DNA of 64,000 nucleotides from Sporosarcina trichiuri (GCF_030406775.1 NZ_CP129119.1:220001-284000); one strand, 5' to 3'. Shown: positions 1 through 9,042, counted from the stretch's first letter. Numbers and translations: made by a program. Notes: generated by a model from the letters alone, not told the origin.

Positions 1-1355
<1,355 letters not shown>

Positions 1356-1371
1356 AAAACAAAAAAGCGGA

Positions 1372-1480
1372 GACGACCGTTTTGATGCGACAAGCATAAG
1401 GCGAATCGGCGGAGTGGCGGTTTCTGCCACGCAGACGAGTTGACTTATGACCTCGAGCATCAGGGAGTCGAAGCTGGATT
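1372..1480. repeat. Imperfect inverted repeat in the 23S-5S spacer
   Basis: The 262 bp between 23S and 5S is long for a Bacillales spacer. It holds an imperfect palindrome: GATGC and CATAAG on the left (about 1383-1400) face CTTATG and GCATC on the right (about 1445-1464), around an inner hairpin GTGGC/GCCAC (about 1415-1432). It probably folds into a long hairpin in the rRNA precursor. Whether it is a processing stem or a mobile palindromic repeat cannot be settled here. Confidence 0.5.
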
Positions 1481-1567
1481 AGAAGCGGAAGCGCCGCAAG
1501 GCGGTCTTGAAAACACAATGTCTGTTTTATCCAGTTTTGAGTGAACAATTTTAATTGAAATTAACGC

Positions 1568-1596
1568 TTGCTTCTACAATCCGAGTGTGATATAAT
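1568..1596 (+). promoter_or_regulatory. Sigma-A type promoter between 23S and 5S
   Basis: TTGCTT at 1568-1573 and a perfect TATAAT at 1591-1596 are separated by exactly 17 bp. The predicted start near 1603 is about 15 nt before the 5S gene. It could drive 5S and the tRNA cluster independently of the upstream rRNA promoters. The call is from sequence only. Confidence 0.6.
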
Positions 1597-1617
1597 AATA
1601 CTTGTGTTGTGAAAAAG

Positions 1618-1734
1618 TCTGGTGATGAAGGCGAAGAGGTCACACCCGTTCCCATACCGAACACGGAAGTTAAGTTCTTCAGCGCCGATGGTAGTAGGGG
1701 GCTTCCCCCTGTGAGAGTAGGACGTCGCCGGGCT
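1618..1734 (+). rRNA. rrf: 5S ribosomal RNA
   Basis: It shows the canonical Bacillales 5S features: a GAAGAGGTCACACCCGTTCC block, CCGAACACGGAAGTTAAG, and a closing segment complementary to the 5' end (TCTGGTG with CGCCGGG). The length of about 117 nt is normal. The first tRNA follows 44 bp downstream. Confidence 0.96.
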
Positions 1735-1778
1735 TTCACTTTCGAGTGAAACACTTGATTTGAACAAATACCAGTTAT

Positions 1779-1853
1779 TCCGCAGTAGCTCAGTGGTAGA
1801 GCAATCGGCTGTTAACCGATCGGTCGTAGGTTCGAGTCCTACCTGCGGAGCCA
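1779..1853 (+). tRNA. tRNA-Asn (GTT)
   Basis: Complete cloverleaf with anticodon GTT, T-loop GGTTCGAGTCC and an encoded CCA end. First member of a 15-tRNA cluster whose order matches the B. subtilis trnD cluster as I remember it. Confidence 0.96.
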
Positions 1854-1857
1854 TAAT

Positions 1858-1948
1858 GGAGAGCTGTCCGAGTGGCCGAAGGAGCACGATTGGAAATCGT
1901 GTATACGCTAACCGCGTATCAAGGGTTCAAATCCCTTGCTCTCCGCCA
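1858..1948 (+). tRNA. tRNA-Ser (GGA)
   Basis: Class II tRNA with a long variable arm (GTATACGC...GCGTATC), anticodon GGA and encoded CCA. It starts 4 bp after tRNA-Asn. Confidence 0.96.
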
Positions 1949-1970
1949 GTTATCTTATTAGTTCCAATAC

Positions 1971-2045
1971 GGCCCCTTGGTCAAGCGGTTAAGACACCGC
2001 CCTTTCACGGCGGTAACACGGGTTCGAATCCCGTAGGGGTCACCA
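1971..2045 (+). tRNA. tRNA-Glu (TTC)
   Basis: Acceptor GGCCCCT pairs with AGGGGTC. The anticodon is TTC and CCA is encoded. Confidence 0.96.
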
Positions 2046-2073
2046 TCTTTAAAATTATAATGCGAAGTTTATT

Positions 2074-2187
2074 GTGACTCCTGTGAAATTGGGAGAAGCG
2101 AGGGAACGAGGAAGCGATTGAGAGAAGGAAGGAGCGTACTTGCGTACGTAACTGATTGATCGAATGAAGCTTATCGCAATTTCACCC
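2074..2187. repeat. Long imperfect hairpin between tRNA-Glu and tRNA-Val
   Basis: GTGAAATTGGGAGAAGC near the left end faces GCTTATCGCAATTTCAC at 2170-2186, and the centre contains CGTACTTGCGTACG. The whole 110 bp stretch can fold on itself. No reading frame or promoter is evident. Confidence 0.55.
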
Positions 2188-2263
2188 GGAGGATTAGCTC
2201 AGCTGGGAGAGCATCTGCCTTACAAGCAGAGGGTCGGCGGTTCGAGCCCGTCATCCTCCACCA
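2188..2263 (+). tRNA. tRNA-Val (TAC)
   Basis: Acceptor GGAGGAT pairs with ATCCTCC. The anticodon is TAC and CCA is encoded. Confidence 0.96.
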
Positions 2264-2285
2264 TAACACTTCTATTGCAAGTTCA

Positions 2286-2356
2286 TCTTGCATACAGTAA
2301 ACAACGAGCTTGAAAGCTCAAATGCAATACTAATAATATTATCGCGGGGTGGAGCA
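2286..2356 (+). pseudogene. Partial duplicate of the tRNA-fMet 5' end and its leader
   Basis: The segment CTTGCA...AGTAAAC...GAAAGCTC...ATTATCGCGGGGTGGAGCA is repeated with point differences at 2411-2479, where it runs into the intact tRNA-fMet. This upstream copy keeps only the first 14 nt of the tRNA (2343-2356) and then diverges. It cannot make a tRNA. Confidence 0.7.
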
Positions 2357-2465
2357 AAGCGTCATACGAAGATGACGATTTGTAGGAATTCCTGAAAGGA
2401 AATCCATAACCTTGCAAAGAAGTAAACTTGAGCGTGAAAGCTCGATGTGACAGTAGTATTATTAT

Positions 2466-2541
<76 letters not shown>

Positions 2542-2543
2542 AT

Positions 2544-2619
2544 GGTCCCGTGGTGTAGCGGTTAACATGCCTGCCTGTCACGCAGGAGATCGCCGGTTCG
2601 ATCCCGGTCGGGACCGCCA
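2544..2619 (+). tRNA. tRNA-Asp (GTC)
   Basis: Acceptor GGTCCCG pairs with CGGGACC. The anticodon is GTC and CCA is encoded. Gap of 3 bp after tRNA-fMet. Confidence 0.96.
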
Positions 2620-2639
2620 TTTTTTCTGAAACATCATCT

Positions 2640-2712
2640 GGTTCAGTAGCTCAGTCGGTAGAGCAAAGGACTGAAAATCCTTGTGTCGGCGGTTCGATTC
2701 CGTCCTGAACCA
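2640..2712 (+). tRNA. tRNA-Phe (GAA)
   Basis: Acceptor GGTTCAG pairs with CTGAACC. The anticodon is GAA. The genomic 3' end reads ACCT, so the CCA tail is not fully encoded and must be added by nucleotidyltransferase. Confidence 0.95.
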
Positions 2713-2723
2713 CCTTTCATCTT

Positions 2724-2799
<76 letters not shown>

Positions 2800-2808
2800 T
2801 AACCCTTT

Positions 2809-2893
2809 GGTGGGGTAGCGAAGTGGCTAAACGCGGCGGACTGTAAATCCGCTCCCTCCGGGTTCGGCGGTTCGAATCCGTCCCCCACCACCA
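2809..2893 (+). tRNA. tRNA-Tyr (GTA)
   Basis: Class II tRNA with a long variable arm, acceptor GGTGGGG/CCCCACC, anticodon GTA and encoded CCA. Confidence 0.96.
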
Positions 2894-2900
2894 TCTTTAC

Positions 2901-2974
2901 AGGGGCATAGTTTAACGGTAGAATAGAGGTCTCCAAAACCTTTGGTGTGGGTTCGATTCCTACTGCCCCTGCCA
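2901..2974 (+). tRNA. tRNA-Trp (CCA)
   Basis: Acceptor AGGGGCA pairs with TGCCCCT. The anticodon is CCA and a CCA tail is encoded. Confidence 0.96.
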
Positions 2975-3013
2975 TTTCACATATGTGTCTCGGTGAACTG
3001 AATATTTTATTAT

Positions 3014-3087
3014 GGCGGTCGTGGCGAAGTGGTTAACGCATCGGATTGTGGTTCCGACATTCGGGGGTTCGATTCCCCTCGGTCGCC
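3014..3087 (+). tRNA. tRNA-His (GTG)
   Basis: It carries the extra G at position -1 facing C73, the mark of tRNA-His, with acceptor GCGGTCG/CGGTCGC and anticodon GTG. The genomic tail reads CCT, so CCA is not fully encoded. Confidence 0.95.
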
Positions 3088-3099
3088 CCTTTTTACTTT

Positions 3100-3171
3100 T
3101 GGGGTATAGCCAAGCGGTAAGGCAACGGACTTTGACTCCGTCATTCGTTGGTTCGAATCCAGCTACCCCAG
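3100..3171 (+). tRNA. tRNA-Gln (TTG)
   Basis: Acceptor TGGGGTA pairs with TACCCCA, with discriminator G and anticodon TTG. CCA is not encoded (GTTT follows). Confidence 0.95.
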
Positions 3172-3177
3172 TTTTAA

Positions 3178-3252
3178 GCGGAAGTAGTTCAGTGGTAGAA
3201 TACGACCTTGCCAAGGTCGGGGTCGCGGGTTCGAATCCCGTCTTCCGCTCCA
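3178..3252 (+). tRNA. tRNA-Gly (GCC)
   Basis: Acceptor GCGGAAG pairs with CTTCCGC. The anticodon is GCC and CCA is encoded. Confidence 0.96.
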
Positions 3253-3262
3253 CTTATTCTAC

Positions 3263-3336
3263 GGCGGCATAGCCAAGCGGTAAGGCACGGGTCTGCAACA
3301 CCCTTACCACCGGTTCGATTCCGGTTGCCGCCTCCA
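3263..3336 (+). tRNA. tRNA-Cys (GCA)
   Basis: Acceptor GGCGGCA pairs with TGCCGCC. The anticodon is GCA and CCA is encoded. Confidence 0.96.
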
Positions 3337-3368
3337 ATCTATGTTTTCCGTTATTGTGTTATCGTAAT

Positions 3369-3449
3369 GCCCGAGTGGTGGAATGGCAGACACGTCGCAC
3401 TCAAAATGCGATGCCGCAAGGCGTGCCGGTTCAAGTCCGGCCTCGGGTA
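3369..3449 (+). tRNA. tRNA-Leu (CAA)
   Basis: Class II tRNA with a long variable arm. The 7-nt anticodon loop CTCAAAA gives anticodon CAA. Acceptor GCCCGAG faces CTCGGGT. CCA is not encoded. Last tRNA before the cluster terminator. Confidence 0.94.
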
Positions 3450-3457
3450 TCTTGCAA

Positions 3458-3486
3458 AAGGACAACTTCGGTTGTTCTTTTTTTTT
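3458..3486 (+). terminator. Rho-independent terminator of the rrn-tRNA cluster
   Basis: AAGGACAAC, a TTCG tetraloop, GTTGTTCTT and a run of Ts. It sits 8 bp after tRNA-Leu. Confidence 0.9.
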
Positions 3487-3520
3487 ATGTTCTGGTATCC
3501 GCAGGTGTCCGCAAAGCAGA

Positions 3521-3556
3521 GAGCCCAGCTGCTGTTCAGCAGTCAGGCTCTTGCAT
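3521..3556 (+). terminator. Second terminator-like hairpin after the tRNA cluster
   Basis: GAGCC...CTGCTG / CAGCAG...GGCTC hairpin followed by a short T run on the plus strand. It may back up the first terminator or end the convergent B3/B4 gene. Confidence 0.4.
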
Positions 3557-3571
3557 TTTTCTTCAGTCTTT

Positions 3572-4291
3572 TCAATCGATCAGCTGATTGCTGGATACGA
3601 CCGGCAGCCGCATGATCGGTGTCTCTTTGTCGATGATGTAGGCTGCCGCCTCTCCGCCGTTGATGCTTGTGTACATTTTTCCACATGCTTCTGTCAGCTT
3701 CCGGGCCTCTTCCGACGGCATCCCCGGGCGCACGTACAGCACCTGAATGATTTCTGCTGCGTCTTGTGTGATAGCGGTTCGTACAGAATCCACATACGGG
3801 CTGCCGAATGGGCTGTATTGGTCGTGGAGTATGATCAGCTTGTGCAGCGAATTGTATCTTCCATTCAATCCTTCATACCCATCGGCTTCATGGCCGACTG
3901 ACACACGGATATCGCCTACCAGCTCACTTGCATCATATATCCCGGCAGGAATCCCATACTGCAGGCTGAACAGATTATTCAGATCGACTGCACTGGAGTG
4001 GCTTTCCAAAAAGTTCTGGCTGCGGACTCTTCTGTATAGGGCCTCTGCTGACGGTCTGTGTCGGTTTGGATCCGCCCCGAACGCTCTCCAACTATCACGC
4101 CACTCCGAAAGCCCCTTAATGTCTGTCAGCGGTCGTTCTTCCAATTCGAAAAACAATTGCTCCTGGAATAACTGGAGCCGCCCTTTCAGCATTTGAGGAG
4201 AATCGGAGACGGTTGTTTTGTTATAATGGAGTATACCGAGCTTAAAGCCGGGAACCTTTTCAAAAATAGAGGATGCTATTTCAAATTTCAT
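3572..4291 (-). CDS. B3/B4 domain protein (PheRS beta-like editing domain)
   Basis: A 239-residue protein resembling free-standing B3/B4 domains, the fold that in the phenylalanyl-tRNA synthetase beta subunit edits mischarged tRNA. Family-like stretches are the RPSAEALYRRV segment (about 79-89), NLFSLQYGIPAGIYD (about 105-119) and a central GxExYEGLNGR-type loop. A GGGGG ribosome site lies 5 nt before ATG 4291. It is divergent from queG with only 54 bp between start codons. The substrate is unknown; a tRNA or amino-acid proofreading role is inference from the fold. Confidence 0.8.
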   Translation of the reverse strand: MKFEIASSIFEKVPGFKLGILHYNKTTVSDSPQMLKGRLQLFQEQLFFELEERPLTDIKGLSEWRDSWRAFGADPNRHRPSAEALYRRVRSQNFLESHSSAVDLNNLFSLQYGIPAGIYDASELVGDIRVSVGHEADGYEGLNGRYNSLHKLIILHDQYSPFGSPYVDSVRTAITQDAAEIIQVLYVRPGMPSEEARKLTEACGKMYTSINGGEAAAYIIDKETPIMRLPVVSSNQLID

Positions 4292-4345
4292 ATAATCCCC
4301 CTGTTCATATTTTTCTCAAGCTTATCATATTGGAGGTGGCAACTG

Positions 4346-5503
4346 GTGAATATCGCTCAACTGCAGCGCGACCTGACCGCATACGCAGACGAGATTGGTG
4401 TCGATAAAATCGGATTTACGACAGCCGCTCCTTTTCGGGAATTGAAAAATCGGCTGAAACGTCAGCAGGCATTGAACTACCAATCCGGTTTTGAGGAACC
4501 GGATATCGAAAAACGGACTGAGCCGTCCTTGCTGCTGGAACAGGCGGAGAGTATCATCTCGATTGCTGTCGCGTATCCGTCCAAGCTTGCAGATGCTCCA
4601 AAAGGAAAGAAAGGGGAGCGGCGGGGGATGTTCTGCCGTGCTTCCTGGGGGACCGACTACCATCTTGTCTTGCGCGAGAAGCTGTCCCTGCTCGAAGCTT
4701 TTCTGCATGAACGTCTGCCTGGCGTCAAAACCCGCTCCATGGTGGATACGGGCGAACTGGCGGACCGGGCTGTCGCTGAGCGGGCAGGTCTCGGCTGGTC
4801 GGCGAAAAACTGCTCGATCATCACCCCCGAATTCGGTTCCTACGTCTATCTGGGTGAGATGATCACGAATCTGCCGTTTGCACCTGACCTGCCGATGGAA
4901 GACCAATGCGGCGATTGTACACTCTGTCTCGATGCGTGTCCGACTGGTGCGCTTATCCAGGGAGGGCAGCTCAATGCACAGCGCTGCATCGCCTTCCTTA
5001 CGCAGACCAAGCAGCCTGTCCCTGAGGAATTCAGGAAAGAGATCGGCAACCGGATCTATGGATGCGACACCTGCCAGACCGTCTGTCCGAAGAACAAACG
5101 TAAGTATAATTTGGACCAGGATATCTTCGTGCCTGAACCGGATCTCGTCAAGCCGCTGCTCCAGCCTCTGCTGAAATTGTCCAATCGGCAGTTCAAGGAG
5201 ACATTCGGGCATATGTCAGGTTCGTGGCGGGGAAAGAACCCGATCCAGCGGAATGCTATCCTGGCGCTCGCCCATTTCAAGGAAACCGCTGCTGTTCCGG
5301 AACTTGCGGAGCTGCTGCATGGAGACCCACGGCCGATGATCCGAGGGGCCGCCGCATGGGCTCTCGGAGAAATCGGAACGGATGAGGGGTACACCGCGCT
5401 GGACGAGTCGCTTCACACAGAAAACGACTCTTCGGTGTGCGAAGAGATTGAAGAGGCGCTCCGCAAGCTTGCAGCACAATCTGAAAAGGAAGTGAAACGA
5501 TGA
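4346..5503 (+). CDS. queG: Epoxyqueuosine reductase QueG
   Basis: Catalyses the last step of queuosine synthesis, reducing epoxyqueuosine to queuosine in tRNA with cobalamin and two [4Fe-4S] clusters. Both ferredoxin-type motifs are visible: CGDCTLCLDACP near residue 187 and CDTCQTVCP near 240. The C-terminal 80 residues are HEAT-like. An open frame extends upstream to 4193, but the start is the GTG at 4346, preceded by GGAGGTGG with good spacing. This gives 385 residues, the family's usual length. The stop overlaps the trmL start (ATGA), so the two tRNA modification genes are translationally coupled. Confidence 0.95.
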   Translation: MNIAQLQRDLTAYADEIGVDKIGFTTAAPFRELKNRLKRQQALNYQSGFEEPDIEKRTEPSLLLEQAESIISIAVAYPSKLADAPKGKKGERRGMFCRASWGTDYHLVLREKLSLLEAFLHERLPGVKTRSMVDTGELADRAVAERAGLGWSAKNCSIITPEFGSYVYLGEMITNLPFAPDLPMEDQCGDCTLCLDACPTGALIQGGQLNAQRCIAFLTQTKQPVPEEFRKEIGNRIYGCDTCQTVCPKNKRKYNLDQDIFVPEPDLVKPLLQPLLKLSNRQFKETFGHMSGSWRGKNPIQRNAILALAHFKETAAVPELAELLHGDPRPMIRGAAAWALGEIGTDEGYTALDESLHTENDSSVCEEIEEALRKLAAQSEKEVKR

Positions 5504-5973
5504 CCATACATGTTGCATTATTTGAACCGCTCATCCCTGCCAACACAGGTAACATCGCACGTACATGTGCAGGGACAGGGGCGAAACTGCATCTGATCGA
5601 ACCGCTCGGCTTCTCCACAGACGATAAGATGCTAAAGCGTGCAGGACTCGATTACTGGGAGCATGTCGATATCACCTATCACGGCAGTATCGATGGCTTG
5701 TTCCGCCAGTACCCGGATGCTGATTTCTATTTCATCACCAAGTTCGGGGAACAGACGTATTCCGATTTCGATTTCTCGGGAAGCACAAGGGATATCTTCT
5801 TCGTCTTCGGGAAGGAGACGACGGGACTTCCTGATGAAGTGACGGCGGCGCACAAGGATACATGCCTCCGCATACCGATGAATGACCACATCCGATCGCT
5901 GAACCTCTCGAACACAGCAGCCATCTTGGTCTATGAAGCGCTGCGGCAGCAGCAATACCCCGGATTACACTAA
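5500..5973 (+). CDS. trmL: tRNA (cytidine(34)-2'-O)-methyltransferase TrmL
   Basis: A small SPOUT-class methyltransferase of 157 residues that 2'-O-methylates the wobble base of certain tRNA-Leu species. The trefoil-knot motifs are visible: FVFGKETTGLP (about 102-112) and a C-terminal LNLSNTAAILVYEALRQ segment, with the N-terminal EPLIPANTGNIARTC typical of the family. It overlaps queG by 4 nt and is followed at once by a strong terminator, so queG-trmL is a two-gene operon. Confidence 0.95.
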   Translation: MTIHVALFEPLIPANTGNIARTCAGTGAKLHLIEPLGFSTDDKMLKRAGLDYWEHVDITYHGSIDGLFRQYPDADFYFITKFGEQTYSDFDFSGSTRDIFFVFGKETTGLPDEVTAAHKDTCLRIPMNDHIRSLNLSNTAAILVYEALRQQQYPGLH

Positions 5974-5975
5974 AA

Positions 5976-6010
5976 AAAGGATGCAGCCCCGGGGGACTGC
6001 ATCCTTTTTA
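5976..6010. terminator. Terminator after queG-trmL
   Basis: AAAAAGGATGCAG / CTGCATCCTTTTT hairpin 3 bp after the trmL stop. A/T runs on both sides mean it can also end the minus-strand small gene downstream. Confidence 0.92.
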
Positions 6011-6014
6011 TGTG

Positions 6015-6110
6015 TTATTTTTTCACCTTGCCTGGCTTGTCTTCGTACCCGCCTGTGAAGATTGCGGAAAGGAATGCGAAGCAGACACCCATGATTAAGA
6101 TTAGTCTCAT
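6015..6110 (-). CDS. Small hydrophobic protein, 31 residues
   Basis: A short frame beginning at ATG 6110 with a strong AGGAGGGT ribosome site 5 nt upstream. It encodes a peptide starting MRLILIMGVCFAFLS: one probable membrane segment or signal-like helix, then a polar tail rich in G, K and D. The frame stays open upstream to 6200 but without a ribosome site. It ends against the bidirectional terminator at 5976. No family recognised. The ribosome site and terminator placement argue that it is a real small membrane peptide. Confidence 0.5.
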   Translation of the reverse strand: MRLILIMGVCFAFLSAIFTGGYEDKPGKVKK

Positions 6111-6284
6111 CAGATACCCTCCTGTTGGATCACTTGTTCTTTCCCCATTATACCGGAACAGGAGCGAAAAAGAAATGACCGGCCCGAAAAATTGTGTCAT
6201 CTCCTTGACGATGCGGCTGCATTTGCTTTTCCTCCAGTCCGCCGAAGTGGTAGGATATCAGTGAGACGAAAAGGAGGAAGGACG

Positions 6285-7112
6285 ATGACTTCAATGTATA
6301 CAGAGACGAAGCAGCTGAGGAACGGAGTCGACATGCCGAGATTCGGTCTTGGTGTTTACAAAATGACAGACCCTGAAAAAACAGTGGAAGCAATCACCTT
6401 TGCCTTGAAGAACGGCTATCGGGCAATCGACACGGCGGCCGTCTATGAGAATGAGCGGGAAACCGGGGAGGCGATCCGTGCAGCGGGCATCAATCGCAGC
6501 GAACTGTTCATCACCTCGAAAGTCTGGAATACCGATCAGGGCTATGACCAGACGCTCCGTGCTTTCGAAACTTCCCTTAAAAAGCTTGACCTTGACTATT
6601 TGGACTTGTATCTGACGCACTGGCCAGTCCCAGAGACTTATGTGGATACATACCGTGCCATCGAGCGGCTCTACGAAGAGAAGCTGATTCGTGTGCCCGG
6701 GGTGTCGAACCACCACGTCCGCCATCTGGATGAACTGAAACTGACGGCAAATGTGCAGCCGATGGTCAATCAGGTCGAGCTGCATCCGCTTCTCACACAG
6801 ATTCCTCTGCGCGATTATTGCCTGGATAATGGAATTGCGATAACGTCCTGGTCGCCGCTTGCAAGAGGACAGCTGCTCGAGAACACAGTACTGAACGAAA
6901 TCGGCAGACGGCACGGGAAGACGGCTGCACAAGTGATCATCCGCTGGCATCTGCAGCATGATCTGATCGTCATCCCGAAGTCGATCACACCGGAACGGAT
7001 TCTGGAGAACAGCCAGATCGGGGATTTCCGGCTGACAGATGAAGAGATGACTGCAATCGACGGACTGAACCGGAACGAACGGACAGGAACGGATCCCGAT
7101 TCACTCGGATAA
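6285..7112 (+). CDS. Aldo/keto reductase (YvgN/AKR5-like)
   Basis: A 275-residue NADPH-dependent oxidoreductase of the aldo/keto reductase TIM-barrel family, close in sequence to B. subtilis YvgN-type enzymes that reduce methylglyoxal and other aldehydes. The catalytic tetrad can be placed: Asp and Tyr in AIDTAAVYEN, Lys in ITSKVWN, His in LTHWP. The cofactor end reads IPKSITPERI. The start is ATG 6285 with GGAGGAAGGAC upstream; a longer frame from 6192 lacks a ribosome site. One oddity is HH where the family usually has NF after GVSN. Substrate not determined from sequence. Confidence 0.92.
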   Translation: MTSMYTETKQLRNGVDMPRFGLGVYKMTDPEKTVEAITFALKNGYRAIDTAAVYENERETGEAIRAAGINRSELFITSKVWNTDQGYDQTLRAFETSLKKLDLDYLDLYLTHWPVPETYVDTYRAIERLYEEKLIRVPGVSNHHVRHLDELKLTANVQPMVNQVELHPLLTQIPLRDYCLDNGIAITSWSPLARGQLLENTVLNEIGRRHGKTAAQVIIRWHLQHDLIVIPKSITPERILENSQIGDFRLTDEEMTAIDGLNRNERTGTDPDSLG

Positions 7113-7115
7113 TAC

Positions 7116-7152
7116 AAAAAGACGGCATGGATTCGGTTCCATGCCGTCTTTT
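7116..7152. terminator. Bidirectional terminator between convergent genes
   Basis: AAAAAGACGGCATGG / CCATGCCGTCTTTT hairpin between the aldo/keto reductase and the minus-strand pseudouridine synthase. Confidence 0.92.
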
Positions 7153-7160
7153 GCTATGGC

Positions 7161-8006
7161 TCAGTTATCAATCGAGATCGACAGTTTTTCCGCGGTGAGC
7201 GGATGGACGAACGATGTTTCCGCAGCGGTCAGGCGGTATGTACCGTCCGGAAGTGACTTGGCGCCATATAGATTATCGCCCACTACAGGGTGCCCGAGAT
7301 GGGCCATATGGACGCGGATCTGATGTGTCCGGCCAGTATCGAGTTCTGCCTGGATGATCGTGGAATCCTCTTTGCGCTCAAGAACATTGAAATGGGTGAC
7401 CGCAGATTGGCCGGACATGGAAACACGTCTGCGCGAAGCATGATGGCGGTCGCGTCCGATCGGCAAGTTGACGGTTCCTTTCGTCTTCTTCAGCCGTCCC
7501 TCGAGTTCTGCGTGGTAGGTCCGGTGGATATCATTTTCCGCAAGCATCCTGTCAAACATCGCTTTTGCAATCGGGTGTTTTGCAATGAGGATGATACCGC
7601 TCGTCCCTTTATCGAGCCGCTGGATGTGTTCGGCATACGTGCCGCCATCCTCCTGGATCTGTTCCATCACGGCGTTCATGAGCGTGGGTCCGCTGGCTGT
7701 GTTGTCCGGATGGACAGGGATTCCGGCAGGTTTGAAGACTGCCATGTAATGTGCGTCCTCCTGCAGTACACGGACTTCCGGCACGTCCATCGGTTCATAC
7801 TCCGACACTGCATCGGGCAGCCGGAAGGTGAGCACTGTTCCTGCTGCGAGCGGGGTGCGCCAGACTGCCGCTTCCCCGGAAGCAAGCGTCACGCCATTGG
7901 TCATCCGCAGCTCGTGGATATTTTTCTTGCCGGCACGCCAGTCATCCCGAAGGAGCTGTTCGAGCGTCCGGCCGTCTTCCGGTACAGTATAGTGGAAGAT
8001 GATCAT
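7161..8006 (-). CDS. RluA-family RNA pseudouridine synthase
   Basis: A 281-residue pseudouridine synthase of the RluA class. The active-site signature HIQRLDKGTSG places the catalytic Asp at about residue 132. Later motifs are also present: LPIGRDRHHASRR, the TGRTHQIRVHMAHLGHPVVGD block and a C-terminal FVHPLT. No S4 domain is obvious at the N terminus. B. subtilis YhcT is a likely relative; the target uridine cannot be inferred. It lies 22 bp downstream of the thioredoxin-like gene on the same strand and may be cotranscribed with the bdbC pair. Confidence 0.92.
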   Translation of the reverse strand: MIIFHYTVPEDGRTLEQLLRDDWRAGKKNIHELRMTNGVTLASGEAAVWRTPLAAGTVLTFRLPDAVSEYEPMDVPEVRVLQEDAHYMAVFKPAGIPVHPDNTASGPTLMNAVMEQIQEDGGTYAEHIQRLDKGTSGIILIAKHPIAKAMFDRMLAENDIHRTYHAELEGRLKKTKGTVNLPIGRDRHHASRRRVSMSGQSAVTHFNVLERKEDSTIIQAELDTGRTHQIRVHMAHLGHPVVGDNLYGAKSLPDGTYRLTAAETSFVHPLTAEKLSISIDN

Positions 8007-8028
8007 TTATACGCCTCTTTCCGAATGG

Positions 8029-8502
8029 TTAATTTCCATAATACGTATTGAAGAATTCATGGATATTTTCTTCCGGCTGGAGTCCGACAAGACGTCCGAC
8101 CTCTTTGCCGTTTTCGTATTGGACGAGAGCCGGCCATTGGTCGATCCCATACTTATCCTTCGCCTGCTGCCCGAATTCCAGCATGTTGTACTGATTCACT
8201 TTCACGCCTTCTTCTTTTGCGATGGGCATGAGAATCGGTGTCATTTCCATGCAATAGTGACACTCGGGGTGGAAGAAGTAGACCGTCGTCGGTTCGCCGG
8301 ACTGGATTTTCTTATCCACCACGTCAGGGAGCACGATGCTGTCGTAGTTTTCATTGCCGATCAGGTCGATTGTCGATTTCTCGAGATCATCCGTCCCGTA
8401 CGGGTTATCCTGCAGCTTGGATTTGTTCGATGCATTGGTCAGCGCGATGATCGCCACAAAAAATACGACGACGATTCCGCCGATGATCAGAAGTTTCTTC
8501 AA
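8029..8502 (-). CDS. Membrane-anchored thioredoxin-fold protein
   Basis: A 157-residue protein with an N-terminal membrane anchor (about 4-21) followed by an extracytoplasmic thioredoxin domain. The redox motif is CHYC (C81-C84), and a QWPALVQY segment supplies the cis-proline loop. It begins 1 nt after the bdbC stop, so the two are one unit: BdbC would reoxidise this thiol oxidoreductase. Pairings of a DsbB-like protein with a secreted thioredoxin are established for Bacillales disulfide formation. The specific clients here are unknown. Confidence 0.88.
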   Translation of the reverse strand: MKKLLIIGGIVVVFFVAIIALTNASNKSKLQDNPYGTDDLEKSTIDLIGNENYDSIVLPDVVDKKIQSGEPTTVYFFHPECHYCMEMTPILMPIAKEEGVKVNQYNMLEFGQQAKDKYGIDQWPALVQYENGKEVGRLVGLQPEENIHEFFNTYYGN

Positions 8503-8503
8503 G

Positions 8504-8929
8504 TCAGTTACGCTCCTTCGATTGTTTTAGCATGAGCACACTCGTGATGAATATGAGGGTGAACGCCGTCAGCGCCATGAAAGGGATAGTGATGAACCCC
8601 AGCTGATTCACATATTGGGCTGTACAAGGCACATCTCCGCACGTACCGCCATGCTCCTGCAGCAGCGTGATCTTCTGCAGTGCATAATGATAGCCTGACA
8701 GCAGACCGCCGATCAGGCTGAAGACAGCTGTCGTCAGTGCAATCCCGCTGTTCTTCTGGAAAAGGGCGATCCCCGCAATCAATACAAGGGGGTACATAAG
8801 GATTCGCTGATACCAGCAATACAAGCATGGGATGTAGCCTTTCACCTCAGAATAATAGAGTGAGCCAGCAGTTGCGACAAGCGCAACTGTCCATATGAAT
8901 ACCAGCCGGTTTTCCTGTCGTTTGTCCAT
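8504..8929 (-). CDS. bdbC: Disulfide oxidoreductase BdbC (DsbB family)
   Basis: A 141-residue integral membrane protein with four predicted helices that passes electrons from a thiol oxidase to quinone. Both cysteine pairs expected of the family are present: CLYC (C35, C38) and C97/C102 in the second external loop. The start at 8929 is preceded by GGAGAGAA; an alternative ATG 33 nt upstream has no ribosome site. First gene of a minus-strand unit with the thioredoxin-fold protein and perhaps the pseudouridine synthase. Confidence 0.92.
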   Translation of the reverse strand: MDKRQENRLVFIWTVALVATAGSLYYSEVKGYIPCLYCWYQRILMYPLVLIAGIALFQKNSGIALTTAVFSLIGGLLSGYHYALQKITLLQEHGGTCGDVPCTAQYVNQLGFITIPFMALTAFTLIFITSVLMLKQSKERN

Positions 8930-9042
8930 GAGTTCTCTCCTTCCGCGCTTATCCGTTCTCAATTATAATGGGAAAGTATAATTTAAGCCATTCTGCGGCA
9001 TGATTATCAGAAAAACGGGTACTAAGGATAAAGAGGTGATTT

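Noticed and set aside
4193..4345. N-terminal extension of QueG
   Set aside because: It would overlap the divergent B3/B4 gene and precede the good ribosome site at 4332.
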